Shown: positions 1 to 11,560 of the stretch, one piece after another
How the letters are laid out: every line of letters begins with the position of its first letter
Numbering within the stretch: position 1 is the stretch's first letter
Assembly: GCA_032191485.1 (NCBI GenBank)
Contig: JAVDOI010000006.1
Coordinates: 9,220,056 to 9,284,055 of the forward strand
Length of the DNA: 64,000 bases
Reading direction: 5' to 3'
Origin: Leptoclinus maculatus
Taxonomy: Eukaryota > Chordata > Actinopteri > Perciformes > Stichaeidae
Program-made: the position numbers and the translations under genes
Notes under the pieces: generated by a model
What the model was told of the DNA's origin: nothing
Databases searched by the model: none
What the model saw: the letters and a program-made list of their open reading frames with translations, nothing else

Positions 1-609
1 ATGTACTTCTTCTTCCTCACCGCCAGCGACAGAGATTTCTAGATTCTGACTTGTTTTGGTGAAGTTGTGGTTGTTCCTTCGAAGGTTTTTCTTTCACCGT
101 GTTGCTCTTCTGTTGCTAAGACATGTTAGATTTGTTTACATTGCTGCTCCCTTCGTCTCCGCACATGTCGTCACATGGTACACAGCTGTCTTGTCTTGAT
201 ACTCAATGATGATGATTTATGCGCCAGATCTCCTCTGTAATGTAAATACAGCTTTTTTGTTGTCACAGAATCAAAGAGATCTGAATTACAGTCGAAAAAT
301 GTAATATTAGAAATAATGCAGCCCAACAGTCAAGCTGTCATGATAGTACTTTACAGTGCCTTCCTCACGGGTATGCAGTAGCCAGCTAGAAGGGTCCGGG
401 GGTATGAATGTGTGTTAGTGTTACCCACACACATACCTCTAGTCTGGTACAGTATATCATAATCATAATCATAAGTACAAATGCTTTAATGCCATGTGTT
501 GATTGGTAATCAGGAATCTTATTGTTAAGTGGATGAATCTGTTAATTACCAGCTTTATCTCTGGACGTTTGAACTCACTCACCCCTTGCTCTCCCATACA
601 TTGTTCCAG
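1..609 (+). other. phf13: phf13 intron, 3' part
   Basis: This is non-coding sequence before the first visible phf13 exon. It ends in a pyrimidine-rich acceptor with AG at 608-609. The first coding exon of phf13, which in the family encodes the N-terminal 45-50 residues, is not in this stretch and must lie upstream of the window. I see nothing else in it. Confidence 0.7.
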
Positions 610-1632
610 GACTCTCCACTGCGCAGCAGTTCCAGTCCTCCCAACAGTACAGGCAGCACGGCTGACAGCGATGGCTGGACCCCGGGACCCCCAACATCCT
701 GCCCCCAGCGCCCCCCCAAGGTCCCCCAGGACAGGAGCAGGAAACGTCCACAGCCAGGATCCACGATGTCCAGTCACACCAAGAAAGACGTGAGTTGAAT
801 TGATGTCACACCATTAGCCTTACATGTTCATCTTCATCCATTTAAACATACACGCCCCCTTTTCTCCCCCTGCAGCACACAATCGCCACCCTGCACCCAG
901 ATGACCGCAGGAAAGCGGACAAGCTGAAGAAGAAGAAAAGGAGAAAGGAGAGGGAGCATGGGGCCGGTGAAGAAAGTGGTGTTCAGCAGGCCCACTCAGC
1001 AGTCCCAGAGCTGCAGTACCCAGTCTCCTTTGGTGGACGAATGATCAAAGAAGAGCCTGAAGATGAGATCAGCATTCCTCTCCACCCCCAGATCCTGCCT
1101 AGCCCGGCCCCCTGCAAGGAGGAGCCCAACGAGGAGCATCGAAACTGGGACGGTCAAGACCTTGAAGAAGGGGTGGTGAAGGTACAGAAGGTGGAGGGCC
1201 TTTCAGGAAACAGAACGGTGTTCCGCCAGGGGAAACAGGTGGTGTTCAGAGACGAAGACGGATCAGAAGAGGACGAGGACATCATGGTAGACTCTGGTAA
1301 GGTTTCTTCTTTGATTCATTGTATTGCATTGTTACAAATGACACAAAGTGACCAAGCTTAACTCGGCGTATGCTCTCTCTCTCTCTCACGTCTTCTTAGA
1401 CGACGACTCGTGGGACCTGGTGACGTGTTTCTGCATGAAGCCTTTTGCGGGCCGGGCCATGATCGAGTGTAACAAGTGTAACACCTGGATCCACCTGTCG
1501 TGTGCGAAGATCCGCAAGAGCCACGTGCCGGAGTCGTACATATGCCAGAGCTGCCGAGAGTCACACGGAACCCTGGACGCCCGCCGCTCTCATCGCTCAC
1601 GCGTGGGCCCACGTAAACATCTGCTAGACTGA
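610..1632 (+). CDS. phf13: PHD finger protein 13 (SPOC1-like), partial: last three coding exons
   Basis: Nuclear chromatin reader; PHF13 family members bind H3K4me2/3 through a C-terminal PHD finger and affect chromatin compaction and DNA-damage responses. Exons read here are 610-789, 876-1296 and 1400-1632 (stop TGA 1630-1632), about 277 residues. Phases fit at both joins, and the second join completes an Asp codon in the acidic stretch DSDDDSWD. Visible landmarks in order are: a Ser-rich SPLRSSSSP block matching vertebrate PHF13; a Lys/Arg-rich nuclear localisation tract KLKKKKRRKERE; the block GNRTVFRQGKQVVFRDED; and a PHD finger with the pattern CFC, CNKC, WIHLSC and CQSC, a C4HC3 zinc-binding set. 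The tail ARRSHRSRVGPRKHLLD favours PHF13 over PHF23. The N-terminal exon is outside the window, so the gene is partial. Neighbouring genes also match the PHF13 locus. Confidence 0.93.
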
Positions 1633-3735
1633 CCCTAGGCTGGACCTGAACTCTGACCCCTTCCACTCCTGCTTCCCCCCCCCCCTCCACCTGCTGGACT
1701 GACCCTTCCTCAAAATTCAGGTCTCGCACCCTTCGGTCCTCTGTCCTTCATGATCAGCCACGAACTCTTTTTCTAACACTTTGTTGGACCTATCCCGAGC
1801 CCTTATCCCATTTGGAAACAGTTTTGAGTGTCATTTTAGATTTCCTAAGGTTTGTTACTGCTTCCCTACGGACTCTGTGCGTAAGGCAATCACTGAATGG
1901 ATGTCTGTCTGTAGATGACATTAGCATTGCAGCAAACTTCTACTGTTGGAACTTGGTGTCTCGTGAACACTGGAAACATTTGAACTGCCATTAAAGAGAG
2001 AATACACAACTGCCACCCACTATGGTGCATACTGGGATTTGTGGAAAAGACAGTTTTCTTACTTTTTTTGTTTTTGTTTAAAGAACCCACATGACCTTTC
2101 TGTCATGGGGACAGGTTTGTCTTTCTGATTAAACTGGATTTGATTTCTCTTGCAAGCTTCTTGCTGCACAATTAACTGTTAACAAGTTGAGCCTCGTGTT
2201 AGTTGCTTCAGATGGTGCTATAGTATTAAGCTGAGGTATAATCCAATAGAACAAAGATGTAGGAAAAGAGACTAGAGTCTGCATCCGCTTCATATGTATG
2301 TTGTTCTGTTATTTAAGACATTGTGAAAGAATATAATTGAGGCTCGAAGCCTGTACAACTGAACCAAGCGCTTGTCCCTCTCCCGTCTACTTCGCAGACT
2401 GTCTTGCTGCCTCAGGCTACTCCGCTAAAATCAAAATGTTACTTGGCCACACGTACGCTTTCCCACAGTTTGCTTTTCAAATGGTTTAAACGGTGTTCGT
2501 ATTTACACAGAAGTCTTGTTAATTCACAGATAAAAGAAGCCAGATGTTTTCAGTAAAGGCTTTGTCTTTTTCCTCTGGTCGGTGTTTTTGCTGCATTCTA
2601 TGACTGAACAGCTGTATTCATAAATACTTTTATTTTCCAGTCACCTTGGATTTCAACCGTTCCATGCTCATGACAGTGTTTTCAGAGACAGGTATACTTA
2701 TAGAAGGGAACTCCTATGGCCGTCCTGTTTAAGTATCGACAGATTAAAAAAAAAAACTATCTTAACTGGAAAAGTGTTGTTAGAAAGATTCTCTCAAAAG
2801 TCCAGTTAAAATTATGCATGCGCGTGTGTGTGTGCGTGTGTGTGTGTGTGTGTGTGTGGTTTGAATGGTTGACATTGTGTGAGGGTGTTGGCAATGCATG
2901 TGCTGCTATGGCTCAACTAAGCTCAACGGTCTTTGTTCCTCTGTAAGATGGAGGAATGGATACCTACAAAGTACCACGGGCCGGGTCGGTTTGTTTAGTC
3001 TCTGAAAGGTCAGATCAGAAGAACATATCTCATTCTCTCATCTCCGCTCACTAATGCTTTCACAGCAGTATTCAGTCACTTCCAAATGCAGCAGGTTTAT
3101 GGAAAAAGGGTTGTTTTTAAGGCACCTTTTTCCTCGTACTTGTAATTGGATTTTAAGCTTCGTTATTCATGTGCCATCTGCTGTTGTTTCTCATTATATA
3201 AAAGCCATACTGTAGTGACAGATTTTAGACTCGGAACCTTTTTATATTAGTCCAGGATGGGATTTTACAATGCAGAATCATTGACTAACACACACAGTGA
3301 ATGTTTGTTATGTAAAGAACATACGACTTTCTAAGAGTTCAAAGTGGTCAAGCTGGTCTCTGCTCTCTTGTCTTCTGGGTTTTACAAATGTTGGTTAACT
3401 AGTTCGTACCCAGCAATCGCCAGATCTTTAAAGAACATCAGGTTGTGATGTTATCAAGACGTTTCAAGACCTAAAATTATTTGCTGTTTCTCGGGACGTT
3501 CACGCCTCGATGAGAACCTGAGGAGACATCTTCAGGCACAAATGTGTAATTTGAGTCTGCGTCTTTAAGACATCGGTGTGATTAACGTTCGCATTGCTCA
3601 TCGTGATACAGCGCGTTCATTCTGATCTTGGGTTATCCTATCCCCTTATTGAGAAAGCGTTGTCTGTACTGTGGTGCAAACTGTTTCTGTGAAACTATTG
3701 TAAACTATTGTAAATAAAGAGTTACCATTTTAACT
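1633..3735 (+). other. phf13: phf13 3' UTR
   Basis: This is a long untranslated tail with no convincing ORF. Possible early polyadenylation signals ATTAAA are at 1990-1995 and 2128-2133, and a canonical AATAAA is at 3713-3718, so short and long 3' ends are both possible. A (TG)n tract lies at 2824-2858. The distal end is inferred from the last signal, not from transcript data. Confidence 0.6.
3713..3718 (+). terminator. phf13: Distal polyadenylation signal of phf13
   Basis: An AATAAA hexamer lies just after a short duplicated segment (ACTATTGTAA twice, about 3694-3713). A T/G-rich stretch follows within 40 bp, as expected for a cleavage site. It is the last plus-strand signal before the opposing dnajc11 signal. 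Confidence 0.6.
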
Positions 3736-3836
3736 TGAGGCTTTTTGTCTTTGTACTATCTCAGGGCATTTTCTTAAACGTGCTGCTCCATCTGCAATGC
3801 TCTCAAAATCAAACAAGAATCTGATATCTTCTATTA

Positions 3837-3842
3837 TTTATT
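3837..3842 (-). terminator. dnajc11: Distal polyadenylation signal of dnajc11
   Basis: TTTATT on the plus strand reads AATAAA on the minus strand. It is the most distal minus-strand signal before phf13. A second hexamer at 4306-4311 could give a shorter 3' UTR. Confidence 0.5.
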
Positions 3843-5591
3843 GTAGTCTTTACAGGACAGAGAACACGGGATCCTCAACCATACAGTATATTTACATACT
3901 CATGTGGGTCAGTTGGGACGGAGGGCTGGAGTGTAACAGCAGGGGCAGTCTCTCTGCTGGCCTCAAGGTGGCACTAAAGCAGAGCTGACCGGTCAAAATC
4001 ATTTACAGCACACTTAAAACAAATGAGAAGCCAAATACTACAAACAGAATCAGTGCGAATGGGCTGCTGTAGTAGTGACCCCAACAAAACACCTTCATGG
4101 ATCTCACTAGCGAGACGGACATCTTTCAAACTAAATACTAATAATGGAAAACTCCCCAAAATGATTCAATGGAGGGCACCATATGAAGTCAACCGGCTGT
4201 CTGGAGTTCAGTAAAAGTGTACAGCATTAATTAGAGGCTTCAGCACAACTTCCACGACAACTAGCCTCTGCTATCCTTTAAACACTTTGTGCAAAATGTT
4301 ACCTTTTTATTTAATAAAATACCGTTTAGTATCCTACAGTTGCAGCTTCGACAGTGTGTCATTCCCCCAGAGTCCATGACAAGGTCTCCTAACAAAACAG
4401 AGGAATAATTCACTAACTCTCACAGTTAGTGTCAATCCACAAATAGGGGATCATAGTTTAATGTGCATTTGATATTAGAAAGTTTGGGACATCTGTGTCT
4501 GAACAGAAGATGCACCAGAGGATATTCTATTTCCCCATGTCGACCTCAAAAAGAAAAGGCTCCAGTACAGGTCAGTTACTTTGTGGAGTATCACCTAAAA
4601 GTGACGAGTGACGAGCATGGTTTTAGCATCTTATACATTATCATGTATGGCTTTAGCTGATTATTCCTTTTAAAAAAAAAAAATGTTTAAAGGGACTGAG
4701 AACCTCAAATAAAAACACATGGCACTGATCTGCTGTACAAATTGAACAAAGTCAAAAATAAAGTGTTTTTTGTTAGTTCTCGTCTGTCACAGTGACCGTT
4801 TCAACAGCAAACCGACAACCTTCATGAGGGGAAAGTGCTGACTGATGCCCTTCTACTGGTCACATCATAATCTCCATTTCTGCTTGATTATTACATATTG
4901 ATTCCATCAGTTACTGTCGTCAGGGGGCTTAGGGCCCGATGTACACCAGCCAAGAACAAACTATAACCTTCACTTATTAAAAATCATTGTAAGAAATTCC
5001 GTTTAGGCTGCAACTGCGCAGCGACAATCAATAAACACTGATGCAAATCAAATTTAAAGTGGATATTCTGCCTTTTAAATTGCAGTCTAGCCTGAACTAT
5101 TAAAACAATATGTGTGAAGAATTCAAGCCCGGATCACGACCATTTCAGGGCATCTTTTTTCCCCCCCACTTCCCTTTAAAATCCCTCCTCCAACTTCCAT
5201 GTCTCAACCCTCACAGATAGCGTTAAAGTTTTTGAGCACCAGTTTACACCTGAGCAGCAAGAGATGTCACTAAAAAGGCATATTCATAAATTAGGTCGAC
5301 ATTTCAACAAGTAAAACCAAAAAACACGAGTTACGCTATCAATCCTCTGATGGGCCAGCCTCAGGGTCACTGAGATCCTGCATAGTGTTACTCTGAACAT
5401 TGACATGACTGTTAACATCATTTGAGGGCGATACACTTACAGTACAAAGACTACAATTATATGGGGGACAAATTACAGCACAGCTCATTTGTGTATACTT
5501 GTGACACACAAATGTAAAGAAACATCTTTACATTTATGTGCACTTTTAGCTCATCGTTGACAGGAATGGTCTCAGACAGTCCCTCTGTGGA

Positions 5592-5595
<4 letters not shown>

Positions 5596-5628
<33 letters not shown>
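5596..5628. repeat. (TA)n microsatellite
   Basis: An uninterrupted AT/TA run in the dnajc11 3' UTR. Confidence 0.9.
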
Positions 5629-5632
<4 letters not shown>

Positions 5633-5948
5633 TATGTTCAGTGCCAGTGTCTGATCTCCTGCAGCTGGCAGCCCTGTCAGGTGTAGCAGACTGTTAACAC
5701 AAAGGGTAACACCTTGTAGAAACTCTGAGCCGACTCCTGAATTCTGCTGAACCTCGGAGACGGCCCACAGGAGAGGGAGGAGTGGATAGTCGATAAACAG
5801 ATTCACTAATACCGTGACGGAGGAGGACCAGAGGAGGGAGACAGACTTATTGTTGATGTGTCCCCCTTCCGTTCTCGGGTTCATCATTTGACACAAAGTC
5901 TGCTTTATCTGGATTTTGCCCTCTTGATGCTACGCCAGTGGTGCGCTC

Positions 5949-7258
5949 CTAGGACTCCGGCTCAATTCTGTGAGCTGAAAAGACAAAAATAAAAGAAATC
6001 ATTTGAACATGGCTGCACGCGTATACTGTAGTAGTGTGCAGGTACGCGACTATAACACTGGGTCTTCTGGGTAGAGTGGCTGCATACTAACATTGCTTGG
6101 GTATCCGTAGTGACTCCGTGTCTGCAGAGATGACTTGGTGCATGACACCTCTGAACTGGTACAGCAATTTCAGACTCTTCTCCTCTCCTACGCAGGGGTC
6201 GTAGAAGCCCGGCAACCCTGCCTGCACACAGACGAACAATGCATACGCATGTCACAGATTTGTGATAGTCAAATGGACTAAAAATTATATGTAACTAAGC
6301 ACACACACACACCTTGGGGGTCTCGGTGAGAATGAGTTTGGAGTCCTTGACCAGGCACTGCAGAGGCACGGTGACGTCAATCACCTTTGCTTTCTCCTGT
6401 TTCTGGCTGGTGTCTGACACAAACTTTCCATACCAGGCATTCAGGATGATCAGACCTAGACAGCGACACACAGTGTAAGCGTTTCCTGCTTTCATGTAAC
6501 TTCGGGTGTGTTTACATATGAATTACGATGCCCAGTTTAAAACAGAGAGCAGTACAGACAGACTGGAGTAATTCTAGGATATGACAGACATGAGGAGTGC
6601 ACAATTATATGCGTTATACGTGTATAACAGTCCTGCTACTATAGCTTGATATCATTACTATATAACAATGTCTCCCTCTCCTTTTTGGACAGAGCATCTA
6701 GAAAGTGCTGTGAACACACCTCATAAACACATCGCTCTCAACAAATATAACAGGACATCCATTAGCACACTGAAATTACAGTCTTGATTTACGCCAGTGT
6801 ACACGGCACAGTTCCAGGCACAGATTTACAAGCGTAACCTATGTAAACATTGCAGCCTGGAGATGGGCTACATCGTCAGAAGTTGATTCACAGCAGCAGA
6901 TGACGGATGTCAGGCTTAGAAAAGAAACAAAAAGAATCCTGGAGCTTCAGTAGGTGTTTGAATTACACATTTGGATTTTTACAAAGTTTTGGCTGCAAAC
7001 TAAAAAAAAAAAGGTTCTCAGTTCTCACCCTGGTGTAGTGTCTGAGTGTGTGTGTGTGTGTGTGTTTCCTCACCCATCTTGGATTCCTCCCCTTCTAGGA
7101 TTCTCCTCACAGACTCCTGCATCAGCAGAACCTGCAGAGGAGCCAAGGGAGACAAAGGAGGAGGGGTGGAGGAGAACAAAAACACAATAGGATAGGAGAG
7201 AGATTTTCAGACAAGATGAGGAGTGCTGAACCTAGAAACAATAATCAATGCCCCCCCC

Positions 7259-7289
<31 letters not shown>

Positions 7290-7839
7290 GCGCAAATGTG
7301 AGTACTCACAGCAGACTCTGCCTCGTGCTTCTTCTTGGCGATGTCGGTGGCTGAGCTCTTCCTCTGCAGCTCCAGATCTCTGAGAAGCACAAAGCAGACA
7401 TCAACAATCACCCACTGGGATTCACTGTGGAGGCTGTCTGTGATGACAGTGCCAGAGAAACCCTCCCAAAATGTTGCATCCTTGCCCAACTCAGGGCCGT
7501 GTAGTTCCATTCAGCTGATGGACATGAAGTTTTATAATCTAAACTATCTAAACTGTGTTTAAACTTAAGGAGAACTTTAGTCAACGGTAAGTTAAGATCC
7601 ATTCCCTGTCAAGTTTTTGGCAAAGTCAGATGCTGATTGAGTGCGAGAGGTGATGAGGACAGGAGTGGTACTGACTGCTCTTTCTGTGCTTGTGTGTATG
7701 GGATGACGATCAGTCTGTGGATGGCCAAGTAGACCAGCAGGGGTCCCACAGTGGCGTAGAAGACAGCACTGGGCAGCAGCTGATCCGTTAGATGGACTGG
7801 AAACAGGTACGTCTGACTGGCACGCGCCAACCTGCACAA

Positions 7840-7879
<40 letters not shown>

Positions 7880-10800
7880 TAGAGAACGATGCAGGCAGAT
7901 AAGAACCCGTGAGAGAATGAGATCATATTTTGGGGGTGACCAGTACTTGATCTTGAGTGTGACTCCCTGAGGGACCCCGATGCTGACAGTGGCTGACAGG
8001 ACACTGTGTCGGCTGATCTTCCTCTCTGCTCCATATTCCACAACAGTGCCAAACCAGCCTGTCCTGGAAATGGAGGAAACACAGAAATGAACAGAGACCA
8101 TGAGAGTAACACGGGCAGAGTAGGACAGATCAAGTAATACAGCTCCGGCAGCCTGAGAGCAGAATGTTTTGGGATCAAATATGTGAAGCAGTTTTTAAAG
8201 TTGAAATAGTTTTCCTAAAAAATGTGAAGTGCAGCCCCACGTTAATGAAGTCATTTGGAAATAATCAAAATCTTATCTAAGGTCATAAAGTCTAGGGTTC
8301 TCAATACTAGGATTTAAAGACAAACTGCTTGCTTGTAATTAGAAAATACTTTTTCACAATGTCAAAAAAAGCTTGTTAAACAATCATCACAATTTTCTTG
8401 CAATGACAAGAAAATTCCGTTCAAAAAACCTTAAAGTCCTTCCAGTTACTTAAAGAATAATTTAATACTACGCAGAATTCTTTTTTTTCTGTTGCTTTGA
8501 CAAGGAAATGACTTCAGCCTATCATTAGAATAGAATTGTTTTGCATTGCCATATTTTTGCACATTGCCTGCCTGGTAAACCAGCTGATTAACAGACAATG
8601 AGTCTCTGGAGAACGGATAAGCAGACAGACGTACTTCACAGAGCCTTTCACTTTGGTCTGGTCCTCGTCCTGGAACTTGTACTGGTAGCTCATCATCAGG
8701 TAGGAATGAGCCACACCCAGCTGGAAGAGGTGGCGTAGGGAGAGAAAAACAGCAAATATCAGGGTTAAGTAAGTCAAACAGTACAAACCGTATTCACCGT
8801 TTTGACAGCAGGTAACTGTGTACTGTACAGCACATGCCTGCCTGTCTACGGTGTAAATGCGTCTGTTTGTGTGTACCTGCAGAGCTAGAGTAAAATGGCT
8901 GCTCTTTGTGTCTCGGACCAGGCTGGTGATCATGGCGCTGTTGGGCCCCCAGCGCCACTGCAGATAACCCATGGTGTTCTGGTCCAGGTGGCGTGCGCTC
9001 ATCAGAGAACAGCTCGGTCGCAAACCTCGAGGAGAGAACTGCAAACCGCACTGGGCTGTCAAGAAACTGCACAGAGAGGAGATAAAAGAGAGGACATTAA
9101 AAGAGACAGAGAATAGTGTTCACATGTTAAGAGAGTATGTATTTTAGTCAAACAGCGAGGTCTTACCACCGCGGAGTGAGGTTGCGAAACACCTTTAACC
9201 CAATGAGAGGTCCAAGTACGTCTCCTGCACCCAACTCCACCTACAGAGACAAATGCACAGAAACATGTGATTGCATGCGGGCAAATCTGTGCCAAAATTA
9301 CTAAAACAATCTGTATAATCCTATCCTAACATTCAACACATGCACTTTGTAGTGCGTGTGCATGCGTGTGTGTGTGTGTACCTCTCCCCAGCCCTTGGCT
9401 GAAGTAACCTTCCGTACGGTCATGTTAATGTTGCCCCCTCCGTTCCCATTGTGTGTAGAGAGCGACCCAGACAGCACTGCTGTGTCAGAGTTCGTCAAAG
9501 GAGCCTGAAGAGAGACAGGAAAGTTACGCCTGATGAAACAAGACAGGACTACAGTGACCCTGGCTTAGGTAAGAAGCCGTGTGGAAGGCAAACGCTAAGT
9601 GAGTGTGTGTTTTGTTGTACCTCTATGGACTGGGAAATGTGCATCTTGTTGATTTCAATATGAGGAAATCCCCCTCCTGGCATCTCTTCGAAGTCCTCAT
9701 CATAGCGGTCAAACAGGTCTGTTGCATCCACACCCACGCTGATTGTGCCCTGAACAACGAGGGAGTGAAGGGGGAGAGATTGACAGCATGAATTAAGAGA
9801 GAAGGAAAAGGGTGACGGACATAATGAAATGAATGTGGAAACCATCTACGGTCAAAATGTAATTGTTTTACACAATGTATTTAGTAATATCTGAATAGCC
9901 CACACAAGAAATACACTGAAAGTGGTGAAGTTGACAGATGAATGCGGTGTAGTTGTGACTGAGAACACCTTGGGGTTAGTTCTTTGCTGCAGTCTCCTCT
10001 CTTCTCTTTCTCTCTGCAGCCTTTCGTACTCCTCTCGAATTTCTGCTGGAGTTCTCTTCCTCTCCACCACCTACACATCATCATCATCATCATCATCATC
10101 ATCATACGGTAGTGGTAATGAAGATATGTTAAGTGTGTATAATGTAGCAGCAAAACCACAACAGGTTTATGTTAGACACAATACATACCTCCCAGCCTTC
10201 CACCTCCAACCCTTTCTTCCCAAAGATGTCATAGATGGCTCTGGAGTGAGCATCGCTTAGCACTGAAGGGAAAGAGAAACATTACAGTTCAGATTATGTC
10301 GGTGTTTTGTGTTTCCGTCTGGATTTTGTTGTGCTTTAAATGTCTGTTTCCGTACCCTGTTCTCCCGAGAAGAATATCGATAAAAATGTTGAACTAAATG
10401 GTTTAGATTGTAATTGGTGCATACTTGGAGGCCAAAGCGTGCTTACCTTCATATGCCTGGTGCACCTGGTTGAAAAGCTGTTCGGCCTGGCTTTTCAGCT
10501 CTGGGTCTCGATGTTTGTCGGGATGGTAGAGCATACACAGCCTCCGATATGAAGCCTTTAGCTCCTCCAATGTAGCCTGTGACAAGAGAGCGGGGCAGGT
10601 CTCACCACTGAGTAAGTTCTACAGCTAACACTTATTTTCATCATTGATTAATCCGACAAATACTTTGTTGATTTATTGTTTGGGCTGTAAAATGCCAGAA
10701 AGGTTGAGGTTTTCAAATTGATAGTTGTCCAAAAACTTCATATAAGACACATTAAAGTATGAGATCTTCACATTTGAGAGGCTGGAACCAGCAATTTTGT

Positions 10801-11447
10801 TGCATTTGTTCTTGAAAAATGATTGCAGATGAATTTTCACTCAGTTGAGTTCATCAACTAAGTAATTCCAGCCCCACTCCTGGGTGCTGACACAAACCTG
10901 CTGCAGTAAAGCATCTTATTTTTAAGGAAATTGAAAAACAGCTACAGTCCACTGACATTTAAACACTGAATTAAAAGTACGACAGCTTAAATCCTGTTAG
11001 GCTATGGTGTCTAACATTATCCAGTTGAACGTCCAAGAACAAGTCCTTGTCAGGCCTCCTAGTCTCCCTAGTTTATTGACTGAGAATTGAGAAGGTGCTC
11101 GTCGACGTTATTTTTGCAAACACACACTCTAATGTGCAAACACCGCCTGCATTCAAGTAAAGTAGATGCTGAAATGTCCTGCTTATCATGCCTCTGCTGC
11201 ATCAACCCGGTGTCAACCTCCACGGATGATGGTGCTGATGAAGAAGCCCGTTATTGAACTGGAGGAGAAGATACACCGACTGCACGCCGGTTTCTCAATG
11301 GAAATCTACCCGACAGTCACGGGAAAAGTTCCGTCACCATTCGGTTTCACTGCAAACCTGAATAAGCCATACCTCTTTCCTGACGTTGAGCAGAGAGTAG
11401 TAGTCCTGGTTATCAAACTCAAAATCATCATCTAAGGACGCCGCCAT
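5949..11447 (-). CDS. dnajc11: DnaJ homolog subfamily C member 11, complete
   Basis: A mitochondrial J-protein; in vertebrates it associates with the MICOS/SAM assembly that shapes cristae. The ATG is at 11447-11445 (MAASLDDDFEFDNQDYYSLL) and the stop TAG at 5951-5949. Exons, 5' to 3' on the minus strand: 11373-11447, 10447-10576, 10189-10262, 9969-10070, 9621-9749, 9382-9504, 9167-9240, 8877-9066, 8635-8720, 7947-8063, 7676-7831, 7310-7379, 7074-7131, 6313-6455, 6092-6221, 5949-5974. All phases close, giving 559 residues plus stop, essentially the human length. The J domain spans residues 14-88 with the HPD motif at 43-45. A charged helix (IREEYERLQREREERRLQQR) follows, then a long conserved body, and the C-terminal DUF3395 region with NAWYGKFV, the phrase VPLQCLVKDSKLILTE and GFYDPCVGEEK. 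The last exon is only 26 nt and completes QSHRIEPES. Introns hold microsatellites but no other gene; the longest is intron 1 (10577-11372). Confidence 0.96.
7251..7290. repeat. C25 run plus (CA)n beside a dnajc11 donor
   Basis: Twenty-five C residues (7251-7275) run into (AC)7. In the dnajc11 transcript this is a G-run starting about 30 nt after the exon 12 donor (GTGAGT at 7309-7304). Confidence 0.9.
7842..7878. repeat. (CA)n microsatellite
   Basis: In dnajc11 intron 10, ending about 10 bp upstream of the exon 11 acceptor on the minus strand. Confidence 0.9.
10076..10105. repeat. (CAT)10 microsatellite
   Basis: A trinucleotide run directly next to the exon 4 acceptor of dnajc11 (minus strand reads ATG repeats then GTGTAG). 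Confidence 0.9.
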
Positions 11448-11560
11448 GTTTGCGTTTGGTATGGTCCCGCCCACCCGTCCAGTGATCTGGAAGCTCATTG
11501 GACAGTCAAGTTAGGACCGGAAGTTGTTCTGTCGCCCTCTGCTGGGTGTGTTTGTGTTTG
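11448..11560 (-). promoter_or_regulatory. dnajc11: dnajc11 proximal promoter region
   Basis: Immediately upstream of the ATG are a CCAAT box on the minus strand (ATTGG at 11497-11501), a GC-box-like element (CCGCCCAC at 11467-11474) and an ETS-type site ACCGGAAGTT at 11516-11525. These are typical of TATA-less housekeeping promoters, which suits a nuclear gene for a mitochondrial protein. The transcription start is not determined. Confidence 0.5.

Larger units (their letters stand above)
3820..5948 (-). other. dnajc11: dnajc11 3' UTR
   Basis: About 2.1 kb of AT-rich sequence follows the dnajc11 stop and contains no supported gene on either strand. It holds a (TA)n tract at 5596-5628. Its extent is inferred from the minus-strand AATAAA at 3837-3842; no transcript evidence is available here. 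Confidence 0.5.

Noticed and set aside
469..798. Several overlapping ORFs of 60-100 codons in the phf13 region
   Set aside because: Only one frame (610-789) matches PHF13 and ends at a splice donor; the others are shadow frames of that exon.
1358..1729. 123-codon minus-strand ORF opposite the PHD finger exon
   Set aside because: It is the antisense shadow of a conserved coding exon and has no recognisable protein features.
8514..9062. 182-codon minus-strand ORF
   Set aside because: It is dnajc11 exon 8 read through the intron into exon 9; splice sites at 8877 and 8720 explain the coding parts.
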